This document shows, in pieces, positions 36,467-47,000 of a stretch of DNA of 64,000 nt. The stretch lies in the NCBI RefSeq assembly GCF_004352855.1, contig NZ_SJSC01000004.1, positions 124,001 to 188,000 of the forward strand, given 5' to 3'. This DNA is from Marinomonas sp. KMM3893 (lineage in GTDB: Bacteria; Pseudomonadota; Gammaproteobacteria; Pseudomonadales; Marinomonadaceae). Numbering within the stretch: position 1 is the stretch's first letter; every line of letters begins with the position of its first letter. The notes beneath the pieces are model-generated. The model worked only from the letters and a program-made list of their open reading frames with translations, was not told the DNA's origin and ran no database searches. A program made the translations under genes and the position numbers.

Positions 36467-36689
36467 GTTAAAACTCTTTGTCTTTGTGCTTCGCAACGAA
36501 GCAACGAGGTTACAGATAGAATGCCGCTATTTTATAGAGAGTGACCGAAAACATAAACCTCCCAAACGAACTAATCAGGCGGCAACAAGGGCGTGAGGCA
36601 GACGGCACTGGGCCTATTTGATTTGTGTTTTGGAAATCAATGGGGGACTCTAGTGGTTCTATTCAGGCGTTATTTAATAGGGCAGTACG

Positions 36690-37517
36690 ATGTTTACACC
36701 ATCCAAAATTCGATTAGAGCCAACACCGCCTAGCCTTAGCGAGGTGGATCTCTCGCAATGCTTTGTCAGCAAAAAGCACTATAAAAAGGCACTCAAGCAT
36801 TTGCAAAAACGCATGCTCGCCGTGCAACAAGCTTATTATCACCAAGGCTTGAGGGCGATTATTTGTGTCGAAGGCTGGGACGCAAGCGGAAAAGGCGGTG
36901 CCATTAGGCGCTTAACCGAGCGGCTTGACCCTCGTGGTTACACTGTGTTTCCGATTGCTGCACCGACCGCGTCTGAGCAGGGTAAGCACTACTTGTATCG
37001 CTTTCAATCGCGCTTGCCGGCGCCTGGCAACATCGCCATTTTCGATCGCTCCTATTATGGGCGAGTGCTGGTGGAGCGCATCGAACAATTCGCCACCGAA
37101 CAAGAATGGCAAAGAGCCTACCAAGAAATAAACGAATTTGAGCGAATGCTAAGCGACGACGGTGTAAGGATCATCAAGCTGTTTGTCCACATCGATAAAC
37201 AAGAGCAACTCACACGCTTTGCGGCACGATTAAGTAACCCGAAAAAACGCTGGAAACTCACCGACGAAGACATTCGTAATCGGGAAAAATGGTCAGAGTA
37301 CGAAGTCGCCATCAACGACATGTTTGCTTACACCTCAGAGGTGGATCGCCCGTGGACGCTAATTGCTGGGAATTATAAATGGTTCGCACGGGTGCAGTTT
37401 TTAACCGCCGTGGTAGAAGGGTTGGAAAAAGACGTGGATTTAACCTTACCGCCCATCGACCCAGCGTTGGTTAAACTGGTGAATGAAGAATTGAATAAAA
37501 CAGGCGAAAAGCCCTAA
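36690..37517 (+). CDS. ppk2: Polyphosphate kinase 2 family protein (PPK2)
   Basis: This 275-residue single-domain PPK2 protein has Walker A EGWDASGKGG (residues 61-70), the Walker B/lid-proximal DRSYYGR (Asp119-Arg125) and the lid region with NPKKRWKLTDEDIRNREKW. PPK2 enzymes transfer phosphate between polyphosphate and nucleotides; class assignment (NDP or NMP as acceptor) cannot be made by eye. It appears to be a single-gene unit and marks the chromosomal side of the defence-like block that follows. Confidence 0.9.
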   Translation: MFTPSKIRLEPTPPSLSEVDLSQCFVSKKHYKKALKHLQKRMLAVQQAYYHQGLRAIICVEGWDASGKGGAIRRLTERLDPRGYTVFPIAAPTASEQGKHYLYRFQSRLPAPGNIAIFDRSYYGRVLVERIEQFATEQEWQRAYQEINEFERMLSDDGVRIIKLFVHIDKQEQLTRFAARLSNPKKRWKLTDEDIRNREKWSEYEVAINDMFAYTSEVDRPWTLIAGNYKWFARVQFLTAVVEGLEKDVDLTLPPIDPALVKLVNEELNKTGEKP

Positions 37518-37771
37518 CGTCTCTGAATAGGCTTTGTTTTGTTTGCATCGGTAGACAAGAGTCGCCAACGTCGAAACAGGCAGTTTTACTTATTTTGTGA
37601 CATTTTTTAGGCTATTTCCTGTCTACAACAAAGCATTGATATGCGATAGTAACAAACACGATATTGCGACAAGGAAGACGTTGATTCACAAGACAATGCT
37701 GTGATGATGACGGTTTAAGTGAAATAGGGCCTAAATGCTGGCCTAGAAAAGTGAACCAAGGAGCGGTCAGT

Positions 37772-38374
37772 TTGCAGTCGAATACTACCCTTACGTTTTA
37801 CAATCAAAATGCACAAGACTTCACCGACTCAACCATACGCGTTGATATGTCGGCCTTGTATCGTGAATTTTTGCCGACGATTACCCCAAACGGCCACATC
37901 TTAGACGCTGGTTGTGGCTCCGCCCGTGATGCCGCCTATTTCAAGCAACAAGGTTTTACCGTGAGCGCCTTTGACGCCAGCGAAGAGCTGGCGGCCTTAG
38001 CCAGCCAATATCTGCAACAAACCGTCGAAGTAAGCACTTTTCAACAACTGAACAGAGTCAATCAATACGATGGCATCTGGTGTTGCGCCAGCTTACTCCA
38101 CGTACCGAAAAACGAACTCCCTAACGTCTTTATCAGACTGCAAAACGCCTTAAAGCCAAATGGCGTCTTATATGTGTCGTTTAAATACGGAACGACAGAG
38201 CGTGTCGATAATGGCCGCGAATTTACTGATTTAAACGAAACTGCTTTAACCAGTTTGATCGATGCGTGCCCGCAGCTAAACCTAATAAAGCATTGGCAAA
38301 GTGCCGATCAGCGCCCTGGTCGAGAAAGCGAATCTTGGTTAAATGCCTTGATCAAAGCGGTGCCAGAACGATGA
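37772..38374 (+). CDS. Class I SAM-dependent methyltransferase coupled to an HNH nuclease gene
   Basis: This protein of about 200 residues has the seven-strand methyltransferase fold: motif I ILDAGCGSARDAAYF (near residue 40), acidic loop VSAFDASEEL and the post-motif block NGVLYVSFKYG. It resembles the UbiG/TehB-like small-molecule group more than DNA methyltransferases, because no DPPY or PC motif is seen. A TTG at 37772 with AAGGAG nine bases upstream is a better start than the GTG at 37751. Its stop overlaps the ATG of the HNH nuclease gene (ATGA), so the two are translationally coupled. Substrate unknown. Confidence 0.8.
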   Translation: MQSNTTLTFYNQNAQDFTDSTIRVDMSALYREFLPTITPNGHILDAGCGSARDAAYFKQQGFTVSAFDASEELAALASQYLQQTVEVSTFQQLNRVNQYDGIWCCASLLHVPKNELPNVFIRLQNALKPNGVLYVSFKYGTTERVDNGREFTDLNETALTSLIDACPQLNLIKHWQSADQRPGRESESWLNALIKAVPER

Positions 38375-39492
38375 TGGGCGCCATGCAGCAGCAACTCGAC
38401 TTTATCGCTTATATACAGCGCATGCTGGTGGAAGGGGATTTTAGTGCGACGTACAAGTTTGCTCTGTTGCACGCCATTGCTGATGTTTGCGTAGAACAAA
38501 CGTCGTTATCGACGCCATCGCCCTTCATAGAGCAAGGCAAGCTCGCCATTAGCTTACCGACATTGGCGGATAAACTCCTCACTCTGTATTGGCATCACGC
38601 CATGCCGTTTTCAGCGGAGCATACAGGGGAGAGCGCATTGCTAAAACAGAACACAGGCGCGCAATCCAAAGTGATTAGCGTGTTGTTTGAGTGCCAACAA
38701 AACAACATACGCACCATGCGACAGCTCAAGCAAAGCCCGCACTATAAAGCCGCTTTTAGCGCGGCAATGAGCACACTAAAAACAGGCCCGCTGTGGCGTT
38801 TGCAAATACTCGCCAGACAAGAAGAATGCTTTTTATACCCTCATGAACTTTTTGGTGTGGGCAAAGAGCCGAAAAGCATCGTTTTGAATACTGGCATTGC
38901 CCAGTGCTTTCGTCGCTTTTACGATCTTGTTGTCTATCTTGCGAGAAACGCATGGTTGCAAAAAATCCAAAGTATTAAACACAACCAAGTGTTAATCGGC
39001 CGCCAAAGCCAGCTACAAGAGTTTCTATTTGGCGTGGATCGTAACGCTCTAACGAAAGCCAAACCTGTATTGATCGATCTGCAAGCCAATCAATGCTTTT
39101 ACTGCCGAAAACCAATGAAAAGCGACGTAGAAGTGGATCACTTTATTCCTTTTTCCCGCTACGCCAACGACCTTGGTCACAACTTTGTTGCCGCTCATCG
39201 TACCTGCAATAACAACAAGCGTGACTTTCTTGCTGCGCCAATGCACCGCACCCGTTGGCAAGAACAGAACCTAGTGACTCATAACCAAATCATCAGCAAT
39301 GAACTTAGTGACTATTTTCATTGCGATGTAGACACCTCACTCGCCGTTAGCAACTGGGCGTATCAGGTCGCGGAATCCAGTAACGCCAAACTCTGGCTTG
39401 GAATAAATGAATTTGAAGAAGCAGTGGCAGTGCAACAAGAACGTGAGCTGGTTGGATTAGTGGCAGAAGAACCTGCTGGGTATGAGGTTTAG
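38371..39492 (+). CDS. HNH endonuclease-domain protein
   Basis: This protein of about 373 residues has a long helical N-terminal part of unknown type (residues 1-235). An HNH domain follows: CFYCRKPM (first zinc-binding CxxC, about residue 241), VEVDHFIPFSRY with the catalytic His, and HRTCNNNKRDF with the third metal-binding part. The ATG at 38371 overlaps the methyltransferase stop and is preferred over the longer frame from 38266. HNH proteins of this kind are often DNA nucleases in defence islands. The coupled methyltransferase could modify the same target or a cofactor; this pairing suggests a two-gene functional unit. Confidence 0.8.
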   Translation: MMGAMQQQLDFIAYIQRMLVEGDFSATYKFALLHAIADVCVEQTSLSTPSPFIEQGKLAISLPTLADKLLTLYWHHAMPFSAEHTGESALLKQNTGAQSKVISVLFECQQNNIRTMRQLKQSPHYKAAFSAAMSTLKTGPLWRLQILARQEECFLYPHELFGVGKEPKSIVLNTGIAQCFRRFYDLVVYLARNAWLQKIQSIKHNQVLIGRQSQLQEFLFGVDRNALTKAKPVLIDLQANQCFYCRKPMKSDVEVDHFIPFSRYANDLGHNFVAAHRTCNNNKRDFLAAPMHRTRWQEQNLVTHNQIISNELSDYFHCDVDTSLAVSNWAYQVAESSNAKLWLGINEFEEAVAVQQERELVGLVAEEPAGYEV

Positions 39493-40022
39493 GTCATATC
39501 GTAGACGTAGATCTTGCTCACCCGAAGAGCGCAAAGTTTAATTTTTAAGTCATTCTTTAGATGTAAGTTTTTATATGGTTTTGTTTGAGATGCGAATGAA
39601 TTTTTAAAAACTCTATTCGAGTTTGCTTGGCTGCTGGCGAAAACCAAGGGGCGGCTGTCGGCAGGTTGTTGCAGTTTTAGCTTTGTATTACCACGGCGCA
39701 CCTGAGGATCATGTTGTGTCCTCAAATTAAAAATTGATATAAGCGTAAGCTCCGACCGTGGCGAAGTTAAGCCTTCATGCAAATGATCGCTCATTAATTT
39801 ATAGTTTTTGAGTGTAATCCATTGATAATGGGATGTGTTGTTAGGTATGTTTTTCTGAATTTAGGTGGGAGTTTACCTCTCACTTTCAATTCTATATGCA
39901 TAGCCTACTGAGGGCAGATTATCTAAATCTATAGTTTTTATATGTTTATTGTTAGTGGATTTATAGTAAAATAAATTTTATTAATCTATGGTTTTTATAG
40001 ACTTATTATATGGGTTTAATTT
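39493..40022. other. AT-rich region before the ABC-3C cassette, with a repeated motif
   Basis: These 530 bases contain no gene I trust. The second half is very AT-rich and holds three copies of a motif of the form AAT(C/T)TAT(A/G)GTTTTT, starting at 39796, 39926 and 39983. The last two agree at 21 of 25 positions over AATCTAT(A/G)GTTTTTATA and following bases, with starts 57 bases apart. They sit directly upstream of the cassette and could be operator or promoter repeats. Confidence 0.5.
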
Positions 40023-41135
40023 ATGAAAGAGCCTTTTTCAAATCAAGCAACACCTAAGTATTTAGGATTCGTTTACCAAGTACTTATTGCTTTAGAACAA
40101 TGCTTTATTGCAAAAAAAAATCAAACTATATGGCTCGAATGTTTTGGCGATATTTATGATGGAACCAAGTCGATAGAAGTAAAACATCATTTTCCAGACG
40201 GTAACCTTACGAGTAACTCAGTTGATTTTTGGAAAACCCTAAAAAACATAGTTATTGAAGATACTAGTGATATGGGTGAGTTCATTCTTCATACAACACA
40301 AAAGATTCCAATAGATAGTATCTTTTATAATTGGAATTCATTAACTCCAGCAAAAAAGTATGCGTTACTGAAAAATCATAAGCCATCAGATGGCACCTTA
40401 ACTTATTACTCAGAAATCATGACAGAAAAAAAGGAAGATTTACTTTCCATACTTGAGGTATTTGTAATCAATAGCTCTCAAACAAAAGTTGAAGACTTTT
40501 GGGGCGAGCTGTCTAGTCATCGCTACCTTCAGTCTATCCATCCAGACTATCGAGAGGATGCTGTTAAATGGCTACATGGATATATCAACTTAAAAGCTGT
40601 TGGGAACCCATATTGTTGGCATATAAATATAAATGACTTTGATGATGATTTTCGAATATATTGTGAAAAATTCAAGATGAATAAAATACCATTTCCAAAT
40701 AAGAATACAGAAAGTATCAATAAAGGTGCTGCTGATTCATTTAGTTTTTTATCTGAGTTAAAAGATATCGGTGTGAAGAGTCGAGCAAGGTCAGTAGCTG
40801 TTTCAGACTATCTAAGAGCAATATCCAGTGAACTCGAGTTATTACAGAAAAGACCGGCTCTGATGAAAGCTGCGATGACAAAGTTTGAAGAAGACGTAAA
40901 AAGACAGTGTTATCAACATAAAGATGCAGAAGTAGGGAGTTTAGGGGAGAACGACCTTGGCAATGAATCGGCGAACCTATCTTCACTTAATGCTTATAAT
41001 TCATTTCAGAAGAGTAGTGTAATTAATATAGAGCATGTGGCTGATACTGAGCATTATTTTATGACAGGAAAAGCAAGTCATAGTATCGAAATGGAACTTT
41101 TTACATGGAAATATACGAAGGAAGACGTTGAATGA
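40023..41135 (+). CDS. ABC-three-component (ABC-3C) system protein with PD-(D/E)xK-like N-terminus
   Basis: This 370-residue cytoplasmic protein begins with FVYQVLIALEQCF, followed by WLECFGDI and SIEVKHH. Glu39, Asp43 and Glu52-x-Lys54 fit a PD-(D/E)xK nuclease core of the DUF4297/Cap4-like type. The C-terminal part (ADSFSFLSELKDIGVKSRARSVAVSDYLRA onwards, about residues 233-370) resembles the C-terminal domain shared by ABC-3C effectors. It is the first gene of a three-gene unit with the middle component and a DUF3732 ATPase, with four-base overlaps. Such cassettes have been predicted to be conflict (anti-phage) systems. Here the nuclease assignment rests on motif reading only. Codon use is much more AT-rich than that of the flanks, a sign of transfer. 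Confidence 0.7.
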   Translation: MKEPFSNQATPKYLGFVYQVLIALEQCFIAKKNQTIWLECFGDIYDGTKSIEVKHHFPDGNLTSNSVDFWKTLKNIVIEDTSDMGEFILHTTQKIPIDSIFYNWNSLTPAKKYALLKNHKPSDGTLTYYSEIMTEKKEDLLSILEVFVINSSQTKVEDFWGELSSHRYLQSIHPDYREDAVKWLHGYINLKAVGNPYCWHININDFDDDFRIYCEKFKMNKIPFPNKNTESINKGAADSFSFLSELKDIGVKSRARSVAVSDYLRAISSELELLQKRPALMKAAMTKFEEDVKRQCYQHKDAEVGSLGENDLGNESANLSSLNAYNSFQKSSVINIEHVADTEHYFMTGKASHSIEMELFTWKYTKEDVE

Positions 41136-41608
41136 TAAATACCAGTAAACTAACAAACCTACTTTATTCCCCTGAATTTGTTGCTCGTTTACTGCACCGA
41201 TTTATTTCAGGTTCTCAAGCTGTCAATAATAATGGGATAAAATACGAGTTAATCTACCTTTTGCTGCCAGTTATTATGAATGATACGTTGAGGAAGTCCC
41301 TAGAAAAAGCTAGTAAAGCAAGTACTTTTGATAATTTAATTCTGAGTGAATCAAATAAATTTGAAATACATTACTTGGATGAATTTGTTGAAAATATGCG
41401 AGACTTTACTAATGGTGGATTAATTTTTCTCTCCTCTTATGCAAATATAAATATAGGATCTTACCTAAAGACGGATGAGTTAGTAGATTTTAAATCTGAA
41501 GATAAAATACTAAAAGAATTCTATCGGGCAGCTTACTATCTAGGGTTGTTGTTATCGAAAGAAACGCACTTGAACGTGTTTTTGAAGACAAAGGTTAAGT
41601 ACATATGA
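41132..41608 (+). CDS. ABC-three-component system middle component
   Basis: This 158-residue helical protein has the N-terminal LLYSPEFVARLLHRFI and central IKYELIYLLLPVIMNDTLRKSL typical of the middle components of ABC-3C systems. The family feature is conserved hydrophobic helices with no catalytic residues. Middle components probably bridge the effector and the ATPase. It overlaps both neighbours by four bases (ATGA), which places it firmly in the cassette. Confidence 0.78.
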   Translation: MINTSKLTNLLYSPEFVARLLHRFISGSQAVNNNGIKYELIYLLLPVIMNDTLRKSLEKASKASTFDNLILSESNKFEIHYLDEFVENMRDFTNGGLIFLSSYANINIGSYLKTDELVDFKSEDKILKEFYRAAYYLGLLLSKETHLNVFLKTKVKYI

Positions 41609-43557
41609 AAGCAATAATAAGTGACATTGTTCTATTCTCTGAATCAGGTGAAAAAAGGCATCTCACCTTTGATAATGGGCTTAATATCATAACAGGTGAC
41701 TCAAAAACAGGTAAAAGTGCTTTAATAGAGATTGTTGATTTTTGTTTGTTCTCAAAGAGATCCACTATCCCTGTAGGAAAAGTAACTGACTGGACAAATA
41801 TATTTTCTGTTGTTTATAAAATAGGGGGCAAACAGCTAATTATTGCTCGTCCAATTAAAGATTTAAACAAATGTTACTTTTCAGTCGAGACTAACTTCGA
41901 TATAGAAAATAAATTCAATTTGGATTACCTCAATTCGCTTACAATCAAAGATATTAAGCAAGCACAACTTAACTTTGAACAACACTTAGGTTTATCAGTT
42001 ACAACTACAAGGGAAACTGATGAACAACGTCGCCAAACAGGTTCAAAAGCCACCATTCGTGATGCGGCATCGATTATGTTTCAACATCAAAATTTAGTGG
42101 CAAATAAACACAGTATATTCTATCGTTTTGACGATTTCTATAAACGAGCTAAGGCTGTATCAGATTTTCCAATACATTTAGGTTGGGCTGACGGTGAATA
42201 TTTCGCATTAAAAAGAGAGCAAGATCGACTTTTAAAAGTACTTAAAAAAAATAAAAAACAGAGCGTCAGCTTAAAAATTGATAAAGAGAATAAAGTTCAG
42301 AAATTAGAAAGGCCAATTAAGCTTTATTTTAATTCTTTAGGTATGCAACTTGAAGAAACTAATATTAAGTTGTCAAAGCTAATGAAAATAGCGAATAACT
42401 TACCCGAAGTCCCAGAAAATGCCTATGAAAATAGTGATTTAGGAAGGCAGCTAGCCAAACTTAAAGTTGAACAAAAAAATTATAGAAAAAAATTGTATGA
42501 TACTAATGAATTAATTGCCAAGGTTGGTGAAAATTCAGGAGATGCACAAGAATATAGTAATTCTATACAGAAACTTCTGGAACTCTCAAATATTGAAAAC
42601 CAACCTGCAGAGGTGATTTCTTGTCCTTTGTGTAATACCGATTCCTTAGAGATAAACGCGATAGTTAAGGAAGTTCAATTATCTAGAAACACATTAATAG
42701 ATGAACTTTCAAAAGTAGGGGTGTTCAAACAAGATAATTCAGAGCTTTTATCAGACTTAATGAAACAACGTGATGAATTTAAAAAAGAAATAAGACTATT
42801 GACTAGACAGATTAATGATATTAAAAAGTCAATTGGTATAAGTGATGATGACTCATTGAAGGCAAGATTATATACTTTAAAAGGACGAATTGAAGCAAGC
42901 TTAGAACAGATCTTAGAAGAAGAAACTCCAAAGAAAGAGAACAAACCAACAGACGACATCACAGCTAGGCTATCTGAAGTTGAAGATTTGATAGCTGGCT
43001 ATGATTTAAAAAGTAAAATTGAAGAAGCAAATGTATTTATTAATAAGACAATGAATACGTTAAAAGGAAAACTCGACTTCGAAGAGGAGTTAAAACAAGG
43101 TGAGATGAAGTTTGATCTTGCAACGTTCAACTTTTACTACCTTCATAAAAGCAAGAAAATACATTTATCAGAGATGGGCAGTGGGGCCAATTGGCTAGCT
43201 TGTCATTTATGTTTGTTTTTAGCGTTACTTAAACTCACTGTTCGAGAAAATTCCTCAATTCCTGCGATTCTCTTTTTGGATCAACCTAGTCAAGTCTATT
43301 TTCCAAAAGTTCGAAGAGTCTTTTCGTCTTCAAATAAAGAAGAGCTACTTACTGATAATGATGCAGGTAAGGTTGATGAAAATATTATTCAAGTCATTAA
43401 TATTTTTACTGTGATTAATGGATTCTTGAATGAGTTAACTAATGATGAAAATATCAATTTTAAACCGCAAGTAATAGTTCTTGAACATGCGGATGAGCCT
43501 GAACTGGATAGATTTATTCGTGAGCGATGGACTACGAAGGGAAAAAAACTAATCTAA
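41605..43557 (+). CDS. DUF3732 Rad50/SMC-like ABC ATPase of the ABC-3C system
   Basis: This 650-residue cytoplasmic ATPase has an N-terminal Walker A (GDSKTGKS, residues 31-38). Two long coiled-coil arms (about 195-340 and 345-505) are joined at a CPLC zinc-hook-like turn (Cys340, Cys343). A signature-like SEMGSGANWLACH lies near residue 522 and a Walker B LFLDQPSQ has Asp559. In the DUF3732 family the usual glutamate after the Walker B aspartate is glutamine, as here (DQPSQ); hydrolysis may therefore be slow or need activation. The protein should dimerise through the head and hook like Rad50 and may sense DNA ends or a phage structure. It is the last gene of the cassette. Confidence 0.88.
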   Translation: MKAIISDIVLFSESGEKRHLTFDNGLNIITGDSKTGKSALIEIVDFCLFSKRSTIPVGKVTDWTNIFSVVYKIGGKQLIIARPIKDLNKCYFSVETNFDIENKFNLDYLNSLTIKDIKQAQLNFEQHLGLSVTTTRETDEQRRQTGSKATIRDAASIMFQHQNLVANKHSIFYRFDDFYKRAKAVSDFPIHLGWADGEYFALKREQDRLLKVLKKNKKQSVSLKIDKENKVQKLERPIKLYFNSLGMQLEETNIKLSKLMKIANNLPEVPENAYENSDLGRQLAKLKVEQKNYRKKLYDTNELIAKVGENSGDAQEYSNSIQKLLELSNIENQPAEVISCPLCNTDSLEINAIVKEVQLSRNTLIDELSKVGVFKQDNSELLSDLMKQRDEFKKEIRLLTRQINDIKKSIGISDDDSLKARLYTLKGRIEASLEQILEEETPKKENKPTDDITARLSEVEDLIAGYDLKSKIEEANVFINKTMNTLKGKLDFEEELKQGEMKFDLATFNFYYLHKSKKIHLSEMGSGANWLACHLCLFLALLKLTVRENSSIPAILFLDQPSQVYFPKVRRVFSSSNKEELLTDNDAGKVDENIIQVINIFTVINGFLNELTNDENINFKPQVIVLEHADEPELDRFIRERWTTKGKKLI

Positions 43558-44040
43558 TGGATTGTGATAAAAATATGTGGTTTTAATGTGTTGGGTGTAG
43601 ATTTAAGTTGTTGTGGAGTTTTTTTCAATAACTTAAATTTATTTTATTATGAAGAGTATGTTGTAAAATTTTAAATTTTCTAATGGTTATTTTTATAGTT
43701 TTTAAGAGATTTTAACTTATTATATTTATGTGTTGATAAATTCTCTTTAATTGATTTTAAGATGTATTTTATATTGAACTAATTAAATATTTATTGTTGT
43801 TAAAGTATAAGTTTGTTAGCCGCATTTCTTGTCCAAAAATGATAGCGTAATTCTGGCTGATCATAGAGTTTATAATTTTCAGTGACTTCACTGTAGTTTT
43901 ATACTTCATTTGTGAAATAATTCTTTCGAATATTGTATAAATGGGTTGGCCAATCTTAATTAAATAAGACTTAGTTTTGACTTTTCTAGGCATGGGTTAA
44001 TTTCATATTAAATTCCTTTTAACGAATTAAACACAAATTA
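43558..44040. other. Very AT-rich spacer between the ABC-3C cassette and the helicase gene
   Basis: These 483 bases are extremely AT-rich. A 74-codon frame on the minus strand (43769-43993, beginning MPRKVKTKSYLIKIG) has no recognisable domain and no ribosome binding site I trust; it may be a relic or chance. No terminator is obvious. Confidence 0.4.
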
Positions 44041-47000
44041 TCACCCAACTGCTAATTTCCCTGCCTCATGCCACATTTCGCTTGGCATGGGACTGGTGAG
44101 TTGCCACGTTATGTTCATTGGCTGGCTGCCGTTGTGGCTTTGATATTTCACCTCGCCGTAGTTTACAAATCCCATGGTTCGGCCGTTTTCGTCTTTGCCT
44201 TGTTCTCGTACAAATAACAGTATCGTTTTGCCTGTTTGGCGGTGCTGAATGTAGCTTAGACCTCGGCCGTGTTCTGGGCGGGCGCTGTTTTGTGTCTGCC
44301 AGTGGAACAGTTCTGGGCTGATGGCATAGTCGTGATAAAGGGTCGTGGGCGAATAGGTTTTTTCACACTTATTGAGTGTTACAAATAACAGCTCTAGGTT
44401 CTGGTCTTTAAATTCTAAAACCCCTTCGCGGGCAGTCGATTTTCTATTAAAGGTGTGTGCGCCAAACGCTGCGAGGATTTGTTGGCGCGTGTAGCGGCTG
44501 TGTAATTTGATCGCGTGATGTGGCAAACAGGCAAGGTTGCTTTCTTGCTGATGAATTCGCTGAATGAGCAAGCTGATAACTTGTTCCAATTCCTGTTGGA
44601 GCGCTGGGTGGATGAGTGCTTGTAAGCTTTTCTCAAGGCTGTCGAACCCCAGTGACTTTCCTGTGTTGTCCCAGAAATTGTAATGCGCCATTAAGGCAAA
44701 CTGTCGGTTTTGAGAAGAATGAACAAAGCGGAAATCGTTCCGACATAGATCAAGTAGAAACTGCAAATAGCTCAAGGAGTCACAGCCTAGTAGTTGCGTG
44801 TTGATGGCTCGGTAATACGCCGCATAAATGTCGGCTTGCTCAGTGGGAATATCGTCGCCTTTTAACCAATGCCAGCCGCCGAGTTTTTGTGCTTTGGGTT
44901 TGTAAATGTCCTCAAGGCTAACGTGCGGGTTGATGCGCAAAAAATTGGTTAGCGTTAACGTTTCGTTAGTGTGCTGTGGGTAAGCTTGAATAAGTTGTTG
45001 TAAGCGTCTCTTGCTGTTAATGGCCTGTTGAATATTACGCAAAATGGTCTTTTGGGTTTGCGCTTGCAGCTCGATTCGACAACCCAGCGGTAGGTGAGGG
45101 AAGTTGTGCTCGATCTCGGTTTTTATCGATTGGTTGCTTTTGCCGATAAGAGCGCGAAACTTGCTGGCAAAATCGTACTCAGCACGGGCATTGCCAACAA
45201 AATCGAGTACCGTGCAGCACTGCTTTGAATTCTCTGACCTGTTGACGTTTTCTGGCAAGCGAAGGCCACGGCCTAATTGCTGCAAAAAGAGCGTTAAGCT
45301 TTCTGTTGGTCGCAAGAACAATAGGGTATCCACTTCAGGGATATCGACCCCTTCGTTAAAAATATCCACCACGCAGAGTATTTGTATTTTACCTTGGCGT
45401 AACGCTTGCTGCTTTTGTACGCGGTCATTGGTATTTTTACTGGTGAGTACGTCGGCATGAATGCCTGCAAGATTAAACTTGGCAGCCATGAACTCGGCGT
45501 GTTTTTGGCTGACACAAAACGCCAGTGATTTAATGCGCTGAACATTGGTGACTGTATCGATCAGGCTGGTGATGATTTTTGTCGCGCGATGATTTTCCCC
45601 CGTATAAAGATTACTCAGTTCCGCAATGTCGTAGCGGCCATTGCGCCATGATACTTGGCTTAAATCTGTGTCGTCATCCAGCCCGAAATATTGGAATGGG
45701 CATAAATGGCGCTGATTAATGGCTTCTGGTAAGCGGATTTCTGCGGCGATCACACCACAAAAATCATCGAGGATATTCGCGCCGTCTTGGCGCTCTGGTG
45801 TAGCGGTTAAGCCGAGTAATATCTTAGGGGTAAAGTGCGACAAAACATCGCGATAGCTGCTCGCTGCGACGTGGTGTACTTCGTCGATGACGATGTAGTC
45901 GTAGTAATCGCTACTGAGCTTGAGTGAGGTGAGTTGTGTGTTTAGTGTCTGAATGGACGCAAACAGTTGGTTGTATCTTTGAGGTTGGTAGTTGCCGACC
46001 CATAATTCACCAAAGTCATTGTTTTTGAGTACGCCACGATAAGCGCTTTGTGCTTGTTTGAGGATTTCTTCACGATGGGCGATGAACAAAAAATTTGCAT
46101 TGGGCTTGGTGTCGTACACGCGTTTAAAGTCGAACGCCGAGATGATGGTTTTTCCTGTGCCTGTGGCAGCAACCACAAGGTTTCTGAACCGCTTGTGTAC
46201 ATTTCGCTCGGCGCTGAGTTTTTCTAAGATAGCCAATTGATGGTTTTTGGGCGTGATATCAAAATAAAACTGGCTGCTTGATTGGCCAATCCCACGCTGT
46301 TCATTAAGCGAGTTTCTGAGTTTTTCTTTGCTCTCTGCTTCACCCGTGAAAAGCTCAAAATCGGGTGATTGCCAATAGGTTTCAAAGGTGCTTTTTGTTT
46401 TGGCAATGATGTGCGGGATTTCTTGTGCGGTGATTTTTAGGTTCCACTCAAGCCCACTGGTCAGTGCCGAATGGGATAAGTTAGACGACCCAATATAACC
46501 AGTATGAAACCCAGTGTTACGCATAAATAGATACGATTTTGCGTGTAGCCGTTCTTGCTGATTATTGTAGCTCAGCTTTACTTCTGTATTGGGTAGGCTG
46601 GCAAGAAACTCAACCGCTTTGGTGTCAGTAGCCCCCATGTATGAGGTGGTAATGACTTTGAGCTTATTGCCGCTTTTTGTAAACGCTTCAAGCTCATTTT
46701 TAAAGATGCGCAGCCCCGTCCATTTGATAAAGGAAACAAGCCAGTAAATCGTATCCGACGATTTGATTTCGCGCTTCAGTTCGGTTTCGAGGGAAATGCC
46801 GGCATTCGCGCCGCTAAATAATTCGCTTTGAGTTAACCCTGTGAGCGGGAAAATATCGCTGGAGTAGTCTTTAAGGTTGGCGGCAATAGGGTTTTCGGTA
46901 TTAAACAGGGCGGTGAGTATGCGGCCTTGGCTGTCGATGAGGTTTTCACTGATCAGTTCATCGTCTTTTATGTGATCTTTAAGCCAAAGAACCAAGCCGT

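Noticed and set aside
39489-39794. A 101-codon minus-strand open frame after the HNH gene
   Set aside because: It overlaps the HNH gene end, lacks a ribosome binding site and any recognisable domain, and its composition is that of non-coding sequence.
43769-43993. A 74-codon minus-strand frame between the ABC-3C cassette and the helicase gene
   Set aside because: Very AT-rich with no domain and no clear ribosome binding site; mentioned in the spacer entry only.
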